Assembly (NCBI GenBank): GCA_964506435.1
Contig: CAZDLK010000019.1
Span: 1 to 29,754, forward strand
Origin: JAOZHU01 sp964506435
GTDB lineage: Archaea; Thermoproteota; Bathyarchaeia; Bathyarchaeales; Bathycorpusculaceae
DNA: 29,754 nt
Direction: 5' to 3'
In this document: in pieces, positions 1 through 7,305 of the stretch
Layout: each line of letters starts with the position of its first letter
Numbering within the stretch: position 1 is the stretch's first letter
Notes under the pieces: generated by a model
The model's database searches: none
What the model saw: only the letters and a program-made list of their open reading frames with translations
Told to the model about the DNA's origin: nothing
Translations under genes and position numbers: made by a program

Positions 1-470
1 GCATAATCGGCTGCGGAAGCATCGGCAAAGAAGTTGAAAAACTCGCTTCGGCGCTAGGCATGAAAATCCTAGGCGTAGACGTCTGCGTCGGACGCGGACC
101 AGTGCCCTTAGAGCAAATGTTTGCCAACGCCGACTTCATAACAGTTCATGTGCCGCTTGCATCGCACACGAGGCACATGTTGTCCACCCGAGAATTTAAC
201 ATGATGAAAAACGGCGTGATACTGATTGATTGTTCACGCGGCGGCGTCGTAGACCAAGAGGCGCTCTATGAAGCGTTAAAACAGGGCAAGGTTAAAGCTG
301 CGGCTGTTGACGTTTTCGAAGAAGAACCTCCGCGAAACAGTAAGTTGCTAACGCTTAGAAATGTTTACGCAACGCCGCATATTGGCGCCCAAACCCTCGA
401 AGCACAATCGAGAGCGAGTACGCAAATTGCTGAAAATGTGATTGAAGCGCTGGAAAAAGCTGCGAGTTGA
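1..470 (+). CDS. serA: D-3-phosphoglycerate dehydrogenase family protein, C-terminal part (5' end outside window)
   Basis: The gene is already open at the window edge, with codons in frame from base 3. It belongs to the D-isomer-specific 2-hydroxyacid dehydrogenase family, and is probably the enzyme that oxidises 3-phosphoglycerate to start serine synthesis. The visible part begins with the NAD-binding glycine motif GCGSIG. It then shows the family's catalytic Arg (in CSRGGVVDQEAL), Glu (in VFEEEPP) and His (in TPHIGAQT). The protein stops soon after the catalytic domain, so it has no C-terminal ACT or ASB regulatory domain. The following DUF1015 gene starts at or just after the stop codon, so the two are probably co-transcribed. 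Related dehydrogenases with other 2-hydroxyacid substrates look alike; the serA assignment is supported by the DUF1015 neighbour, a frequent partner of serine genes. Confidence 0.85.
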   Translation, partial: IIGCGSIGKEVEKLASALGMKILGVDVCVGRGPVPLEQMFANADFITVHVPLASHTRHMLSTREFNMMKNGVILIDCSRGGVVDQEALYEALKQGKVKAAAVDVFEEEPPRNSKLLTLRNVYATPHIGAQTLEAQSRASTQIAENVIEALEKAAS

Positions 471-475
471 ACTGC

Positions 476-1750
476 ATGGTGGACATCAAGCCCTTCAAAG
501 CAATACGGTACACTGAAAAAGCTGGTAGCCCAGAAAATCTTGTAACGCCACCCTACGACAAAATCGACAATCAGCAGCAAAAAGAATACTACGCGAAATC
601 GCCGTACAACTACTGTCGTTTAATTCTGCCTGTGGAGGCAAACAAGTATGAGGCTGCACAGCAAAGAATCCGAGAATGGTTAAGCGCAGGAGTACTTGCA
701 AAAGACGACGCGCCTGCAGTTTTTGTTTACAGGCACACGTTCAGATTATTCGGGAAAACCTGCATCCGCACAGGATTAATCGCTGCGCTGCGTCTTTATG
801 CTTACGGCGAAAACAAGGTTTTTCCTCATGAGGTTACGCATGGCGCGCCAAAAGCTGACCGCCTAAACATGCTGCGGACAGTGCAGAAGGACCTTGAGCC
901 TGTCTTCTTGATATTCTCAGATCCTGAGAAACAAGTCGCAAACTTTTTTGCCGAAACCACCAAAGCCCAGCCCACCGTAGAAGTTGAAGATTCTTTCAAC
1001 ATTAAGCATGCTGTTTGGCGAGTAACTGACCCGCAGAAAATCAAGCGAGTGCAGAACGCCTTGGAAAACAATGTCTTTGTAATTACCGATGGGCACCACC
1101 GGTACGAAAGTGCTCTGGCGTATCGGGATGAAAGACGCAGGCTGGAGGCGTGGACAGATGATTCCGCTTTCAATTTTCACATGAGCTACATGGTTCCAGT
1201 TCAAGACGAAGGTCTAATAGTGCTGCCTACGCATAGGCTTCTGAAAAACTTCGCCGTAACCAGCGCCATCCTGCAGCAGCTCACGAGATTCTTTACTGTT
1301 TCAGAAATGGCGCCAACAGTTAACGCTGTGGACGATTTTCTGGAAAGCCACAAACAAGCGCACGCGTTCTGCATCTATGATGGCACTAAAGCTTACGGTT
1401 TAATCTTGAAGGACGCGGAAGCCGTTTCTGAACTTGTAAACAACAACTCTAAGAGAACGCTGCTTCTTGATGTAGTGATACTGCGAGATGTTGTTTTTAA
1501 AACGGTAATGAAGACTGGAGAGTTAAAGATTGATGAGGACATTCTTTACGCGGATTCAACGAAAAGCGCCTTCGAGAAAGTTGATGACGGCGAAGCTAAA
1601 GTGGCGTTCTTGGTGAACTGCATAGACCCCGAAACAGTTTGGCAGATAGCGCAGAAACAGGAGAGATTGCCTGAGAAATCCACGGATTTTTATCCGAAAC
1701 CCGTTTCTGGCTTAATGATGATGGATATTTCATCAAAAGAACAACTATAA
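476..1750 (+). CDS. DUF1015 family protein
   Basis: This protein of about 424 residues has DUF1015 family hallmarks. These are an early TPPYD segment, a central VYRHTF segment, the FPHEVTHGAPKADRL stretch and the signature DGHHRYESA at about residues 205-213. The biochemical role of the family is not established. It is often found beside serA or serC, as here, so a link to serine or phosphohydroxy-acid metabolism is inferred. The first possible start is a TTG at 467 that overlaps the upstream stop. The ATG at 476 is preferred because it gives the usual N-terminus and avoids that overlap; no clear Shine-Dalgarno sequence precedes either. No signal peptide or membrane segment is visible, so a cytoplasmic location is expected. 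Confidence 0.85.
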   Translation: MVDIKPFKAIRYTEKAGSPENLVTPPYDKIDNQQQKEYYAKSPYNYCRLILPVEANKYEAAQQRIREWLSAGVLAKDDAPAVFVYRHTFRLFGKTCIRTGLIAALRLYAYGENKVFPHEVTHGAPKADRLNMLRTVQKDLEPVFLIFSDPEKQVANFFAETTKAQPTVEVEDSFNIKHAVWRVTDPQKIKRVQNALENNVFVITDGHHRYESALAYRDERRRLEAWTDDSAFNFHMSYMVPVQDEGLIVLPTHRLLKNFAVTSAILQQLTRFFTVSEMAPTVNAVDDFLESHKQAHAFCIYDGTKAYGLILKDAEAVSELVNNNSKRTLLLDVVILRDVVFKTVMKTGELKIDEDILYADSTKSAFEKVDDGEAKVAFLVNCIDPETVWQIAQKQERLPEKSTDFYPKPVSGLMMMDISSKEQL

Positions 1751-1780
1751 GCATGCACCCGCCTGTTTTCACTGCTTTTG

Positions 1781-1856
1781 TTGAGCATGGCTCAATGCAA
1801 ATTGTTATAAGGCTTAAGATAGCAAACAGTTGCTCTGCATAAGCGCGTGTGAGGTT
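1781..1856 (+). promoter_or_regulatory. Aquaporin promoter: inverted repeat, TATA-like box, ribosome binding site
   Basis: A perfect inverted repeat (TTGAGC, spacer ATG, GCTCAA; 1781-1795) lies about eight bases before a TATA-like TGTTATAA (1803-1810). A transcript starting about 25 bases further on would carry the ribosome binding sequence GAGGT (1851-1855) shortly before the aquaporin ATG at 1862. The repeat could be an operator overlapping the TFB-contact region, or the terminator hairpin of the upstream gene; it lacks a T-run, which favours an operator. Confidence 0.45.
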
Positions 1857-1861
1857 ATGGC

Positions 1862-2581
1862 ATGAGCGAAGGTGAGGCTGCTGAACAGAGCGCTGTGAAG
1901 AAGTATGTTGCCGAGTTCATTGGCACTTTCATTTTGGTTCTGGTTGGCTGCGGAACCGCGGTTCTCGCAGGACTCTCAGTCGCAGGAGTCGTGGGGATAG
2001 CTTTTGCCTTCGGACTTACTCTGCTTGCTTTGGTCTACACGATAGGCAGCATTTCTGGATGTCACGTAAATCCTGCAGTGTCCATATCCATGTTGGCTTT
2101 AGGCAAAATAAGCGCAAAAGACGCTGTCTTCTACATAGTGGCACAGTGCATAGGCGCCATAGTTGGGTCAGCAGTGCTTTACGTAATCGCTAGTGGAAAC
2201 ACGCAGTACAGTTTAGCCACGATAGGTCTAGGCCAAAACGGCTACGATGCAGCTTCTCCTGCAAGGTTTTCGATGATGTCAGCGTTCGTCGCTGAGCTGC
2301 TTTTGACGTTCATGTTCGTGCTGGTTATTCACGGCGCAACCAGTGAAAAAGCGCCTAAAGGTTTTGCAGGGATACCTATTGGGTTCAGTCTAGTGTTTGT
2401 TCACTTGCTGGGCATACCGGTAACTGGCACTTCAGTGAATCCTGCTAGAAGTTTAGGTCCAGCCGTAATAGTTGGCGCCTTTGCTGACGGCTCTGCTTTG
2501 AGTCAACTGTGGCTTTTCTGGGTAGCGCCTATAATTGGGGCTTTGCTGGCGGCGGCTGTTTGGAAATTTCTTAAGAAATGA
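1862..2581 (+). CDS. Aquaporin / MIP family channel
   Basis: This 239-residue membrane channel has the MIP family's two half-helix motifs: NPA at about residues 70-72 (in GCHVNPAVS) and NPAR at about 193-196 (in GTSVNPARS). Six hydrophobic segments are visible, and the length is normal for the family. The family conducts water, glycerol or other small neutral solutes across the cytoplasmic membrane; archaeal AqpM-like members pass water and some gases. Selectivity cannot be decided from the motifs alone. The gene stands alone between its own promoter and a hairpin terminator, so it is probably monocistronic. The ATG start has GAGGT just upstream. Confidence 0.95.
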   Translation: MSEGEAAEQSAVKKYVAEFIGTFILVLVGCGTAVLAGLSVAGVVGIAFAFGLTLLALVYTIGSISGCHVNPAVSISMLALGKISAKDAVFYIVAQCIGAIVGSAVLYVIASGNTQYSLATIGLGQNGYDAASPARFSMMSAFVAELLLTFMFVLVIHGATSEKAPKGFAGIPIGFSLVFVHLLGIPVTGTSVNPARSLGPAVIVGAFADGSALSQLWLFWVAPIIGALLAAAVWKFLKK

Positions 2582-2597
2582 CGCGTGAGGCTAGCTG

Positions 2598-2614
2598 GGC
2601 GTTTTCGCCTTTTT
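2598..2614 (+). terminator. Hairpin plus T-run terminator after aquaporin
   Basis: GGCG (2598-2601), loop TTTT and CGCC (2606-2609) form a short stem followed immediately by TTTTT. It lies 17 bases after the aquaporin stop and before the convergent YHS gene. Archaeal termination mainly needs the T-run, so the stem may be incidental. Confidence 0.5.
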
Positions 2615-2627
2615 GTTGTTTGTTTGG

Positions 2628-2771
2628 TTATTTGATGAATTTTGCTGGGTGGCGTTTGAATTTTTTCTTGCAGGTTAAGCTGCAGAAATGGTAGGTTTCG
2701 CCTTCATAAGTGATTTTGAATTTAGCTGTGTTTTCATCAAGAACCATGCCGCAGACGGGGTCTCTGAACAT
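2628..2771 (-). CDS. Small YHS-domain protein
   Basis: This 47-residue protein is almost exactly one YHS domain. It begins MFRDPVCGM, continues to YEGETYHFCS, then CKKKF, and ends near HPAKFIK. The DPVCGM opening, the YHFCS core and the second cysteine are family hallmarks. YHS domains occur in copper/heavy-metal ATPases and as stand-alone proteins, and are thought to bind metal through the conserved cysteines. Here that would involve Cys7, Cys30 and Cys34. The ATG at 2771 is the chosen start; an in-frame GTG at 2798 would add nine residues ending just before MFRDP. A small RHH regulator is transcribed divergently from the far side of the upstream region. No metal pump is visible nearby, so the partner is unknown. 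Confidence 0.8.
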   Translation of the reverse strand: MFRDPVCGMVLDENTAKFKITYEGETYHFCSLTCKKKFKRHPAKFIK

Positions 2772-2900
2772 TATTTTAGCCGTAACCTCACGGAACACTC
2801 TGCCTTTCTGCCTATTATGGTTAGTGGTTAAAAGGTAGAGCTTGCTGTGGCGCTCTCTGCGGTAACTGCATGATTCTGTTGATTTTCAGTGCAGATTGCT

Positions 2901-2909
2901 TTTTATATT
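2901..2909 (+). promoter_or_regulatory. TATA-like box for the small RHH gene
   Basis: A TTTTATATT element lies about 45 bases before the GTG start at 2952. With the usual archaeal spacing, transcription would begin near 2930, leaving a short leader that contains AGGGGG about eight bases before the start codon. Confidence 0.5.
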
Positions 2910-2951
2910 TGGCACATGTTATTAGCATAATATAGTTTAGGGGGAAACAAA

Positions 2952-3104
2952 GTGAAACTTGTAACAGTCCTGTTACCAGAAGCTTACCTTGAAGGTTTAG
3001 ATGAGCTTGTGAGAGCTAACATGTACCCGAGCAGAAGCTCCGTCATTAGGTCAGCCGTTCGTGATTTGCTGAAGAAAGAATTGTGGGAGAAACGCGGAAA
3101 ATAA
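2952..3104 (+). CDS. Ribbon-helix-helix (CopG/NikR-like) DNA-binding protein
   Basis: This 50-residue protein fits a minimal RHH fold. A beta strand (KLVTVLLPEAY) is followed by helix A (LEGLDELVRANM), a turn with YPSRSSVIR, and helix B (SAVRDLLKKEL). The S-R-S-x-V-I-R pattern at the start of helix B is typical of CopG-type dimers that bind DNA through the paired strands. The GTG start is preceded by AGGGGG, a good ribosome binding sequence. Such small RHH proteins are repressors or antitoxins; no toxin gene is adjacent. The nearest genes are the YHS protein (divergent) and pyrF (convergent), so its target may be its own promoter or the YHS promoter. This target is inference. Confidence 0.8.
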   Translation: MKLVTVLLPEAYLEGLDELVRANMYPSRSSVIRSAVRDLLKKELWEKRGK

Positions 3105-3139
3105 ACCGCACGTTCCGCAACGTTTACACTTTAATAGCT

Positions 3140-3910
3140 TCATCGCGCATGCGTCAGTGACGCTGCAATCGCCTTGGCTGATTGAGCAGGATTCTGGGCA
3201 AGCGTTATTTCGCGCCCAACGATGAGGTATCGTGCGCCCGCTTTAACTGCTGTTTCAGCTGTGCCGCCTTGAGCGCCTATTCCAGGCGAATATATGGGTA
3301 CTTTTTCGCCTAGTATTTCGTGGATTTCCATGATTTTTTCAGGCACTGTGGCGCCCACCACTACGCCGTCTGCGTCCCATTTTAAGGCTTTTTTTGCGAA
3401 GGACACGTACTGCGGCGTTTTCTTGCCTGTTTCCGTGTCGCATATTGTTTGTCCGTAGCCTTCGGTTGCGCCTTTGTGGCTCATGTACGCGAGCAGGATT
3501 ACGCCTCGCTGCTGTTTGCGTGCCACATCGAAGATTGGTTTTAAGCCTTCTTCCCAGCCTACGAACGGATTAGCGATTAAAGCGTCGAAGCCTGCGGCGT
3601 AGTAGTATTCGGCTATGACTTGGTTGGATGCGCCGATGTCGTTGGCTTTGCAGTCCATTATGGCTGGGAGTCCTTTCTCGTGAATTTGGGCTATTAGTTG
3701 TTGTATGCCGTCGAACGTGCCGAGTGGAAGAACCAAGTGATGGTTGATTTTCACGGCGCATATGTACGGGTGAACCGCCTCTAAAACTTGCTGAGCTTTG
3801 GCGAGTAGGTTTTTGCGGTTTTCTGGGTTTTGAAATGGGAAATCTAATGCCAACACGATGTGTGATGCCTTGTTTTTTGCGGTTTCTTCAATTTTCGCTT
3901 TGAACGACAA
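3140..3910 (-). CDS. pyrF: Orotidine 5'-phosphate decarboxylase
   Basis: This enzyme converts OMP to UMP in the last step of de novo pyrimidine synthesis. The active-site charged network is visible: Asp23 (LALDFP), Lys54 (AVKINHH) and the signature DxKxxDI at residues 86-92 (DCKANDI). Near the C-terminus, YSPGIGAQGG and AGARYLIVGREI form the phosphate-binding end of the TIM barrel. At 256 residues it is longer than many archaeal OMP decarboxylases but close to the longer subgroup. The start is a TTG at 3910 preceded by AGGTGG; no ATG or GTG lies in frame nearby. No other pyrimidine genes adjoin it. Confidence 0.94.
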   Translation of the reverse strand: MSFKAKIEETAKNKASHIVLALDFPFQNPENRKNLLAKAQQVLEAVHPYICAVKINHHLVLPLGTFDGIQQLIAQIHEKGLPAIMDCKANDIGASNQVIAEYYYAAGFDALIANPFVGWEEGLKPIFDVARKQQRGVILLAYMSHKGATEGYGQTICDTETGKKTPQYVSFAKKALKWDADGVVVGATVPEKIMEIHEILGEKVPIYSPGIGAQGGTAETAVKAGARYLIVGREITLAQNPAQSAKAIAASLTHAR

Positions 3911-3982
3911 AGTGCCACCTGCTTCATTATTTAGCGGCGTAACTGAATAACCTTTACTGTTGCAGTTCGTCCGCTGCGTGTG

Positions 3983-3993
3983 GAAAATTTATT
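3983..3993 (+). promoter_or_regulatory. TATA-like box for the EamA transporter gene
   Basis: The AT-rich element AAAATTTATTA would place transcription initiation near 4013. This excludes the upstream in-frame ATG at 3994 from the transcript and supports translation from the ATG at 4033. Confidence 0.45.
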
Positions 3994-4032
3994 ATGCCAC
4001 TTCCAACTGCAACTCTTTTTAACGGCTTCGCT

Positions 4033-4944
4033 ATGAGCGCAGTGATACTTGGAGAACTCGCAGCTTTAGGCGCAGCAATCAGCTGGGCTGTAGCGCCGAT
4101 ACTTTACAGGCGTGCATTGTTCACTATGAAGCCTATATCGGCGAATATTGTGCGCTGCGCAAGCAACGCTGCGGTTCTCGTGGTGATTCTGTTTGCGTTC
4201 GGCAAAGCCAGCGCAATAGCAAGTTTACCCATCGAAACCATAATTGCCATAGTTGCCAGCGGCGTAATCGGCTTAGGCGTCGGCGATACGTTGTACATGA
4301 TTGGCTTGAACTCAGTGGGCGTCTCCAGAGCCGTGCCTTTGGCGTCCACGTACCCGCTTTTCAGTCTCGTGTGGGCAACATTCCTGCTGGGCGAACCCGT
4401 AACAGCCACCGCAGTTATAGGCGCATTCGTGATAGTGCTGGGCATATGGCTGCTAAGCAAAGAAAGAAACGAAAAAGCTGCCGCGCCAAAGAGCAAACTC
4501 GCTGTTAAAGGCGTAATCGCGAGCTTGGCAACAGCCGTAGCTTGGTCAATAAGCATCACGTTGATGAATGTCGCCGTGACAGCAGCCACTGTGAACAGCA
4601 TAGACGCTAATTACGCGGTGGTTACCACGAGAATTGCTGCTATCGCCGTTTTTCTGCTTGTGCTTTCGCCCATGCTGGACAAGAAGCATGGTTTTCTAAA
4701 AGTGAAGCGTAGCACATTGATTGAGTTATGCGTAGGTGGACTTGTGGCGAACGGTCTTGGCTGGTTGCTGATGAACTACAGTTTCTTGAATATTCTAGAA
4801 GCGCAGGCAGTGCCGATATCCTCCACGACTCCACTGTTTTCAGCTTTAGCTGGCTTCGTTTTGTTTCATGAGAAGATGACTGTTAACAACATACTGGGCG
4901 CTGTAGTTGTTGTCGCGGGAATTATCCTGATTTTCATAGTTTAA
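4033..4944 (+). CDS. EamA/DMT-superfamily transporter
   Basis: This hydrophobic protein has about ten membrane segments in two EamA repeats, residues about 5-140 and 160-300. The second half ends with the usual pattern of a short loop, a glutamate-containing segment (LFHEKMT) and a final helix. EamA proteins of the drug/metabolite transporter superfamily export amino acids, nucleosides or other small molecules; the substrate cannot be predicted here. The ATG at 4033 gives the standard opening MSAVILGELAALGAAISWA. An in-frame ATG at 3994 would add 13 residues but lies too close to the TATA-like box. The gene converges on the following minus-strand gene with only a few bases between stops. Confidence 0.85.
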   Translation: MSAVILGELAALGAAISWAVAPILYRRALFTMKPISANIVRCASNAAVLVVILFAFGKASAIASLPIETIIAIVASGVIGLGVGDTLYMIGLNSVGVSRAVPLASTYPLFSLVWATFLLGEPVTATAVIGAFVIVLGIWLLSKERNEKAAAPKSKLAVKGVIASLATAVAWSISITLMNVAVTAATVNSIDANYAVVTTRIAAIAVFLLVLSPMLDKKHGFLKVKRSTLIELCVGGLVANGLGWLLMNYSFLNILEAQAVPISSTTPLFSALAGFVLFHEKMTVNNILGAVVVVAGIILIFIV

Positions 4945-4948
4945 TTTC

Positions 4949-5761
4949 TCAGCGTCTGCGTGCTTTCGCAAGAGTGGATATTATTGAAAGTATTACTACA
5001 ACAATTATGATTAGAACATCCATGTCAATCGAAGTTGAGGTTGACTGCGTTGGTTCGGATTCGCCAGTGAATTCCAAACTGCTTATTGGGTAGGCGGTCC
5101 ATTCGCCGTTTTGGAAGTCTGGCGGTGTCCAACCTAAAGGGTTAGAGCTTCCAGTAGCTTCAACCCATATCCAACCAGCGTCTCTGCCATCATTCGAAAG
5201 GTCCCAATAGGTGTTTGCGTTTGGGAATTCAGGAAGCCAAATTAACAGAGCAACATGCTCAGGGGCATCGACGATGGCAGCGTCAAAACCTGCAGCGACA
5301 TAAATTGTGCCGCATAGGAAAGCCATGTCTTCACAGTCTCCGATGGCTTTAACGCCTGTGTTTTCGTTGAAGGCATGTGCCATCTCATCTGCGTTCCATG
5401 CCCATTCTTCTTGGGAGACGCCGTCTCTAACGACATTGTCGCTGTCATATCCGTACTCTGTCCACGTTTGAACGTACTTTAAAATGGCAACTGCTCTATC
5501 TGTTTCACTCGGATAGTTAGCTTGGAACCGTTCGCCGATATTATACGCTAGCTCCTTGTTTTCGTTAAGCGTTTCAGCTGCAAGATTAGGCAGATATCCG
5601 TTTGGTCCGCCGTAGTAGTTTCTGTCTATTCCCCAATTATCGTGCCAATCGCCGTCTTCCATAGTGAAGCTTGAGGCTGGGAGTCCGTTGGCAGTCATGC
5701 CTTGTGCAGCAACTAAAACACAGAGAAAGAAGAATGCGATTAGGTATCGCTTAGACTTCAT
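4949..5761 (-). CDS. Secreted, membrane-anchored transglutaminase-like protein
   Basis: This 270-residue protein has an N-terminal signal sequence or anchor (residues about 5-22) and a C-terminal membrane helix (about 244-262) followed by the basic tail KARRR. The bulk is therefore expected outside the cell. The middle fits the transglutaminase-like papain fold. Cys143 in AIGDCEDMA, His169 in APEHVALLIW and Asp187 in YWDLSND are spaced as a catalytic triad. A stretch of aromatic residues (GWIWVEAT) follows the Asp. Archaeal proteins of this kind may cleave or rearrange peptide bonds in the cell envelope; the substrate is unknown. It starts 13 bases after the small membrane-protein gene at 5775-6272 and has GAGGA before its ATG, so the two form an operon. 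Confidence 0.8.
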   Translation of the reverse strand: MKSKRYLIAFFFLCVLVAAQGMTANGLPASSFTMEDGDWHDNWGIDRNYYGGPNGYLPNLAAETLNENKELAYNIGERFQANYPSETDRAVAILKYVQTWTEYGYDSDNVVRDGVSQEEWAWNADEMAHAFNENTGVKAIGDCEDMAFLCGTIYVAAGFDAAIVDAPEHVALLIWLPEFPNANTYWDLSNDGRDAGWIWVEATGSSNPLGWTPPDFQNGEWTAYPISSLEFTGESEPTQSTSTSIDMDVLIIIVVVILSIISTLAKARRR

Positions 5762-5774
5762 TTGCTGTCCTCGG

Positions 5775-6272
5775 CTATCCTATTGGAAGAGTCAAGCTTG
5801 CTAACATGATAAGCCCGAGAAACACTTCATAGCAAAACAGGAAAACTCCGATGGCTACAGGATGCTTATTGATGTCATCTAGGTCAACTCCGAAGGGTCC
5901 GAGCTTGGCAAAAACCAGATAGAAGATTCCGCCAAGTAACAAACTAACAAAGAAACTGATGATCACAACGAGGAGTCTCTGCAAGTTGAAATATGCACCC
6001 ACAGTCAGTGACTGGGAAAGAAAGAAAGGATTAACCATCGAACCATAAACAACCAAGCCCGCGTATACAAAAAAGCCGCCGACAAAAAGACCAGTTGCCA
6101 ACGAATTGCCCTTCATGCTTTCAAATTCTTTAATCTTTGTCGTGATAAGCGTAATAACTCTAATCCCAACATATCCAATCAGCAGACAAATAAGGCTTGA
6201 AACAAAAGCTCGAACAAACCACAAACCCAAAGACGCCAACAACTCTGAACCCGCCAACCTTATTTCCCCCAA
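5775..6272 (-). CDS. Four-helix membrane protein, possibly DUF350-like
   Basis: This 165-residue protein has four hydrophobic segments (about residues 14-40, 58-80, 92-120 and 138-160). The two halves look alike. The segments NSLATGLFVGGFFVYAGL and NKHPVAIGVFLFCYEVFLGL resemble the paired helices of DUF350 proteins, but the match is weak. It is the first gene of an operon with the transglutaminase-like protein, so it may form a membrane partner for it. The TTG at 6272 coincides with the start point predicted from a TATA-like TTATATTT (6302-6295), so the message may be leaderless. A second TTG five codons later has GGGGG upstream and is an alternative start. Confidence 0.7.
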   Translation of the reverse strand: MGEIRLAGSELLASLGLWFVRAFVSSLICLLIGYVGIRVITLITTKIKEFESMKGNSLATGLFVGGFFVYAGLVVYGSMVNPFFLSQSLTVGAYFNLQRLLVVIISFFVSLLLGGIFYLVFAKLGPFGVDLDDINKHPVAIGVFLFCYEVFLGLIMLASLTLPIG

Positions 6273-6373
6273 CTAAACCATATTTTGTTAAAACAAATAT
6301 AACCCTTTAGCACTTCTGAGTTTAGATAAAGTTTTATACCTCATCCTTAAAGTGGATGCACGAGGACTAACAC
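6273..6373. promoter_or_regulatory. Divergent promoter region
   Basis: Two TATA-like boxes point in opposite directions. TTATATTT (minus strand, 6302-6295) serves the membrane-protein gene. GTTTTATACC (plus strand, 6331-6340) serves the regulator gene at 6374, which also has GAGGA at 6362-6366 before its GTG. The regulator may control both directions; that is inference. Confidence 0.5.
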
Positions 6374-7141
6374 GTGTCTGTGTCGCCTAGTATCCGAGAA
6401 ATTCTCGCAAGAAGAATCGCAGGCGAAATAATCCTCTCAAGCAAGCCAGGCGCTACGATGCGCAAGTGGCGCGAACTCTTCTCAGTTTCCCAAATAACAC
6501 TTTCAGAGAAAATGACGCTTTCGCCCTCAGTCATAAGCGATTATGAAAGCGGCAGAAGAAAAAGCCCAGGCGCCAAATTCACCCGCCGCCTCGTGCGAGC
6601 GCTCTTACAGATTGACGAGGAAAAAGGCAGCCGATTCACACGCGAATTCGCCAAACTCACTAGTTCGCCCAGCATGGCAATCCTAGACCTCAGAGAATTC
6701 CCCATCCCCGTTCGCGTGGAGTACCTGTGCAAAGCCATAAGCGGCGAAATCGTAGCCTGCCAAAACAAATACGTCAAAGAAGTCAACGGCTACACAGTCA
6801 TCGACAGCAAAAAAGCAGTTGAAGCGCTTTCAGGATTAGAATACGTGCAACTGTTCGGCGCAACAACGGAGCGCGCGTTAATATTCACGAACGTGGATGA
6901 TGGCAGTTTGCCCATGATGATTGTGCGCGTCAGCAGCCTAAAACCCCGCATAGTAGTGTTCCACCGCACAAAACCAGACGAAGAAGCGATAAAACTGGCA
7001 GAATACGAGCAAGTGCCGTTGATTTACTCTACAGCGCCCACAGTTGAGCAGCTGGTGAAGTCGTTGCGGAAACTATACCGCATCGCGTTGCGCATTAAGT
7101 TGGGTAGACGTGTGAAACCGCCACCAAAAATAAGCGCCTGA
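6374..7141 (+). CDS. Archaeal XRE-type transcriptional regulator (COG1709-like)
   Basis: This 255-residue protein has a Cro/C1-type helix-turn-helix at about residues 28-65, where LSEKMTLSPSVISDYESGRR shows the typical spacing. A long C-terminal region (about 100-240) with alternating strands and helices follows; it contains TERALIFTNVDDGSLPMMIV and may sense a ligand. The architecture resembles a conserved but poorly characterised group of archaeal predicted regulators. The GTG start has GAGGA eight bases upstream. It is transcribed divergently from the transglutaminase-like operon and upstream of ilvD, so either could be a target. The basic C-terminus (IKLGRRVKPPPK) is notable. Confidence 0.8.
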   Translation: MSVSPSIREILARRIAGEIILSSKPGATMRKWRELFSVSQITLSEKMTLSPSVISDYESGRRKSPGAKFTRRLVRALLQIDEEKGSRFTREFAKLTSSPSMAILDLREFPIPVRVEYLCKAISGEIVACQNKYVKEVNGYTVIDSKKAVEALSGLEYVQLFGATTERALIFTNVDDGSLPMMIVRVSSLKPRIVVFHRTKPDEEAIKLAEYEQVPLIYSTAPTVEQLVKSLRKLYRIALRIKLGRRVKPPPKISA

Positions 7142-7305
7142 AGACCCATAATTGTTCAGTTTAAGGCAAATCTCTATTCCTATTTACTGGTTTAAATAAT
7201 GGAGTTAGATGCCGCACACAGCAGGTAGCGCATGATAAACACAATTCTTTAATCCCACCAAACAATAAACCATAACCACCTTACAGTTACCTGAGGCAGA
7301 ATAAC
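7142..7305 (+). promoter_or_regulatory. ilvD promoter and leader
   Basis: A TATA-like TTTAAATAA lies near 7191-7199, predicting a leader of roughly 80-90 bases before the ilvD ATG. GAGG at 7293-7296 is the only ribosome binding candidate. The leader is A/C-rich with little visible secondary structure. No leader peptide with branched-chain codons and no riboswitch was recognised. Confidence 0.35.

Noticed and set aside
3105..3139. Short inverted repeat ACGTT/AACGT between convergent genes
   Set aside because: Five-base arms without a T-run are weak evidence for a terminator.
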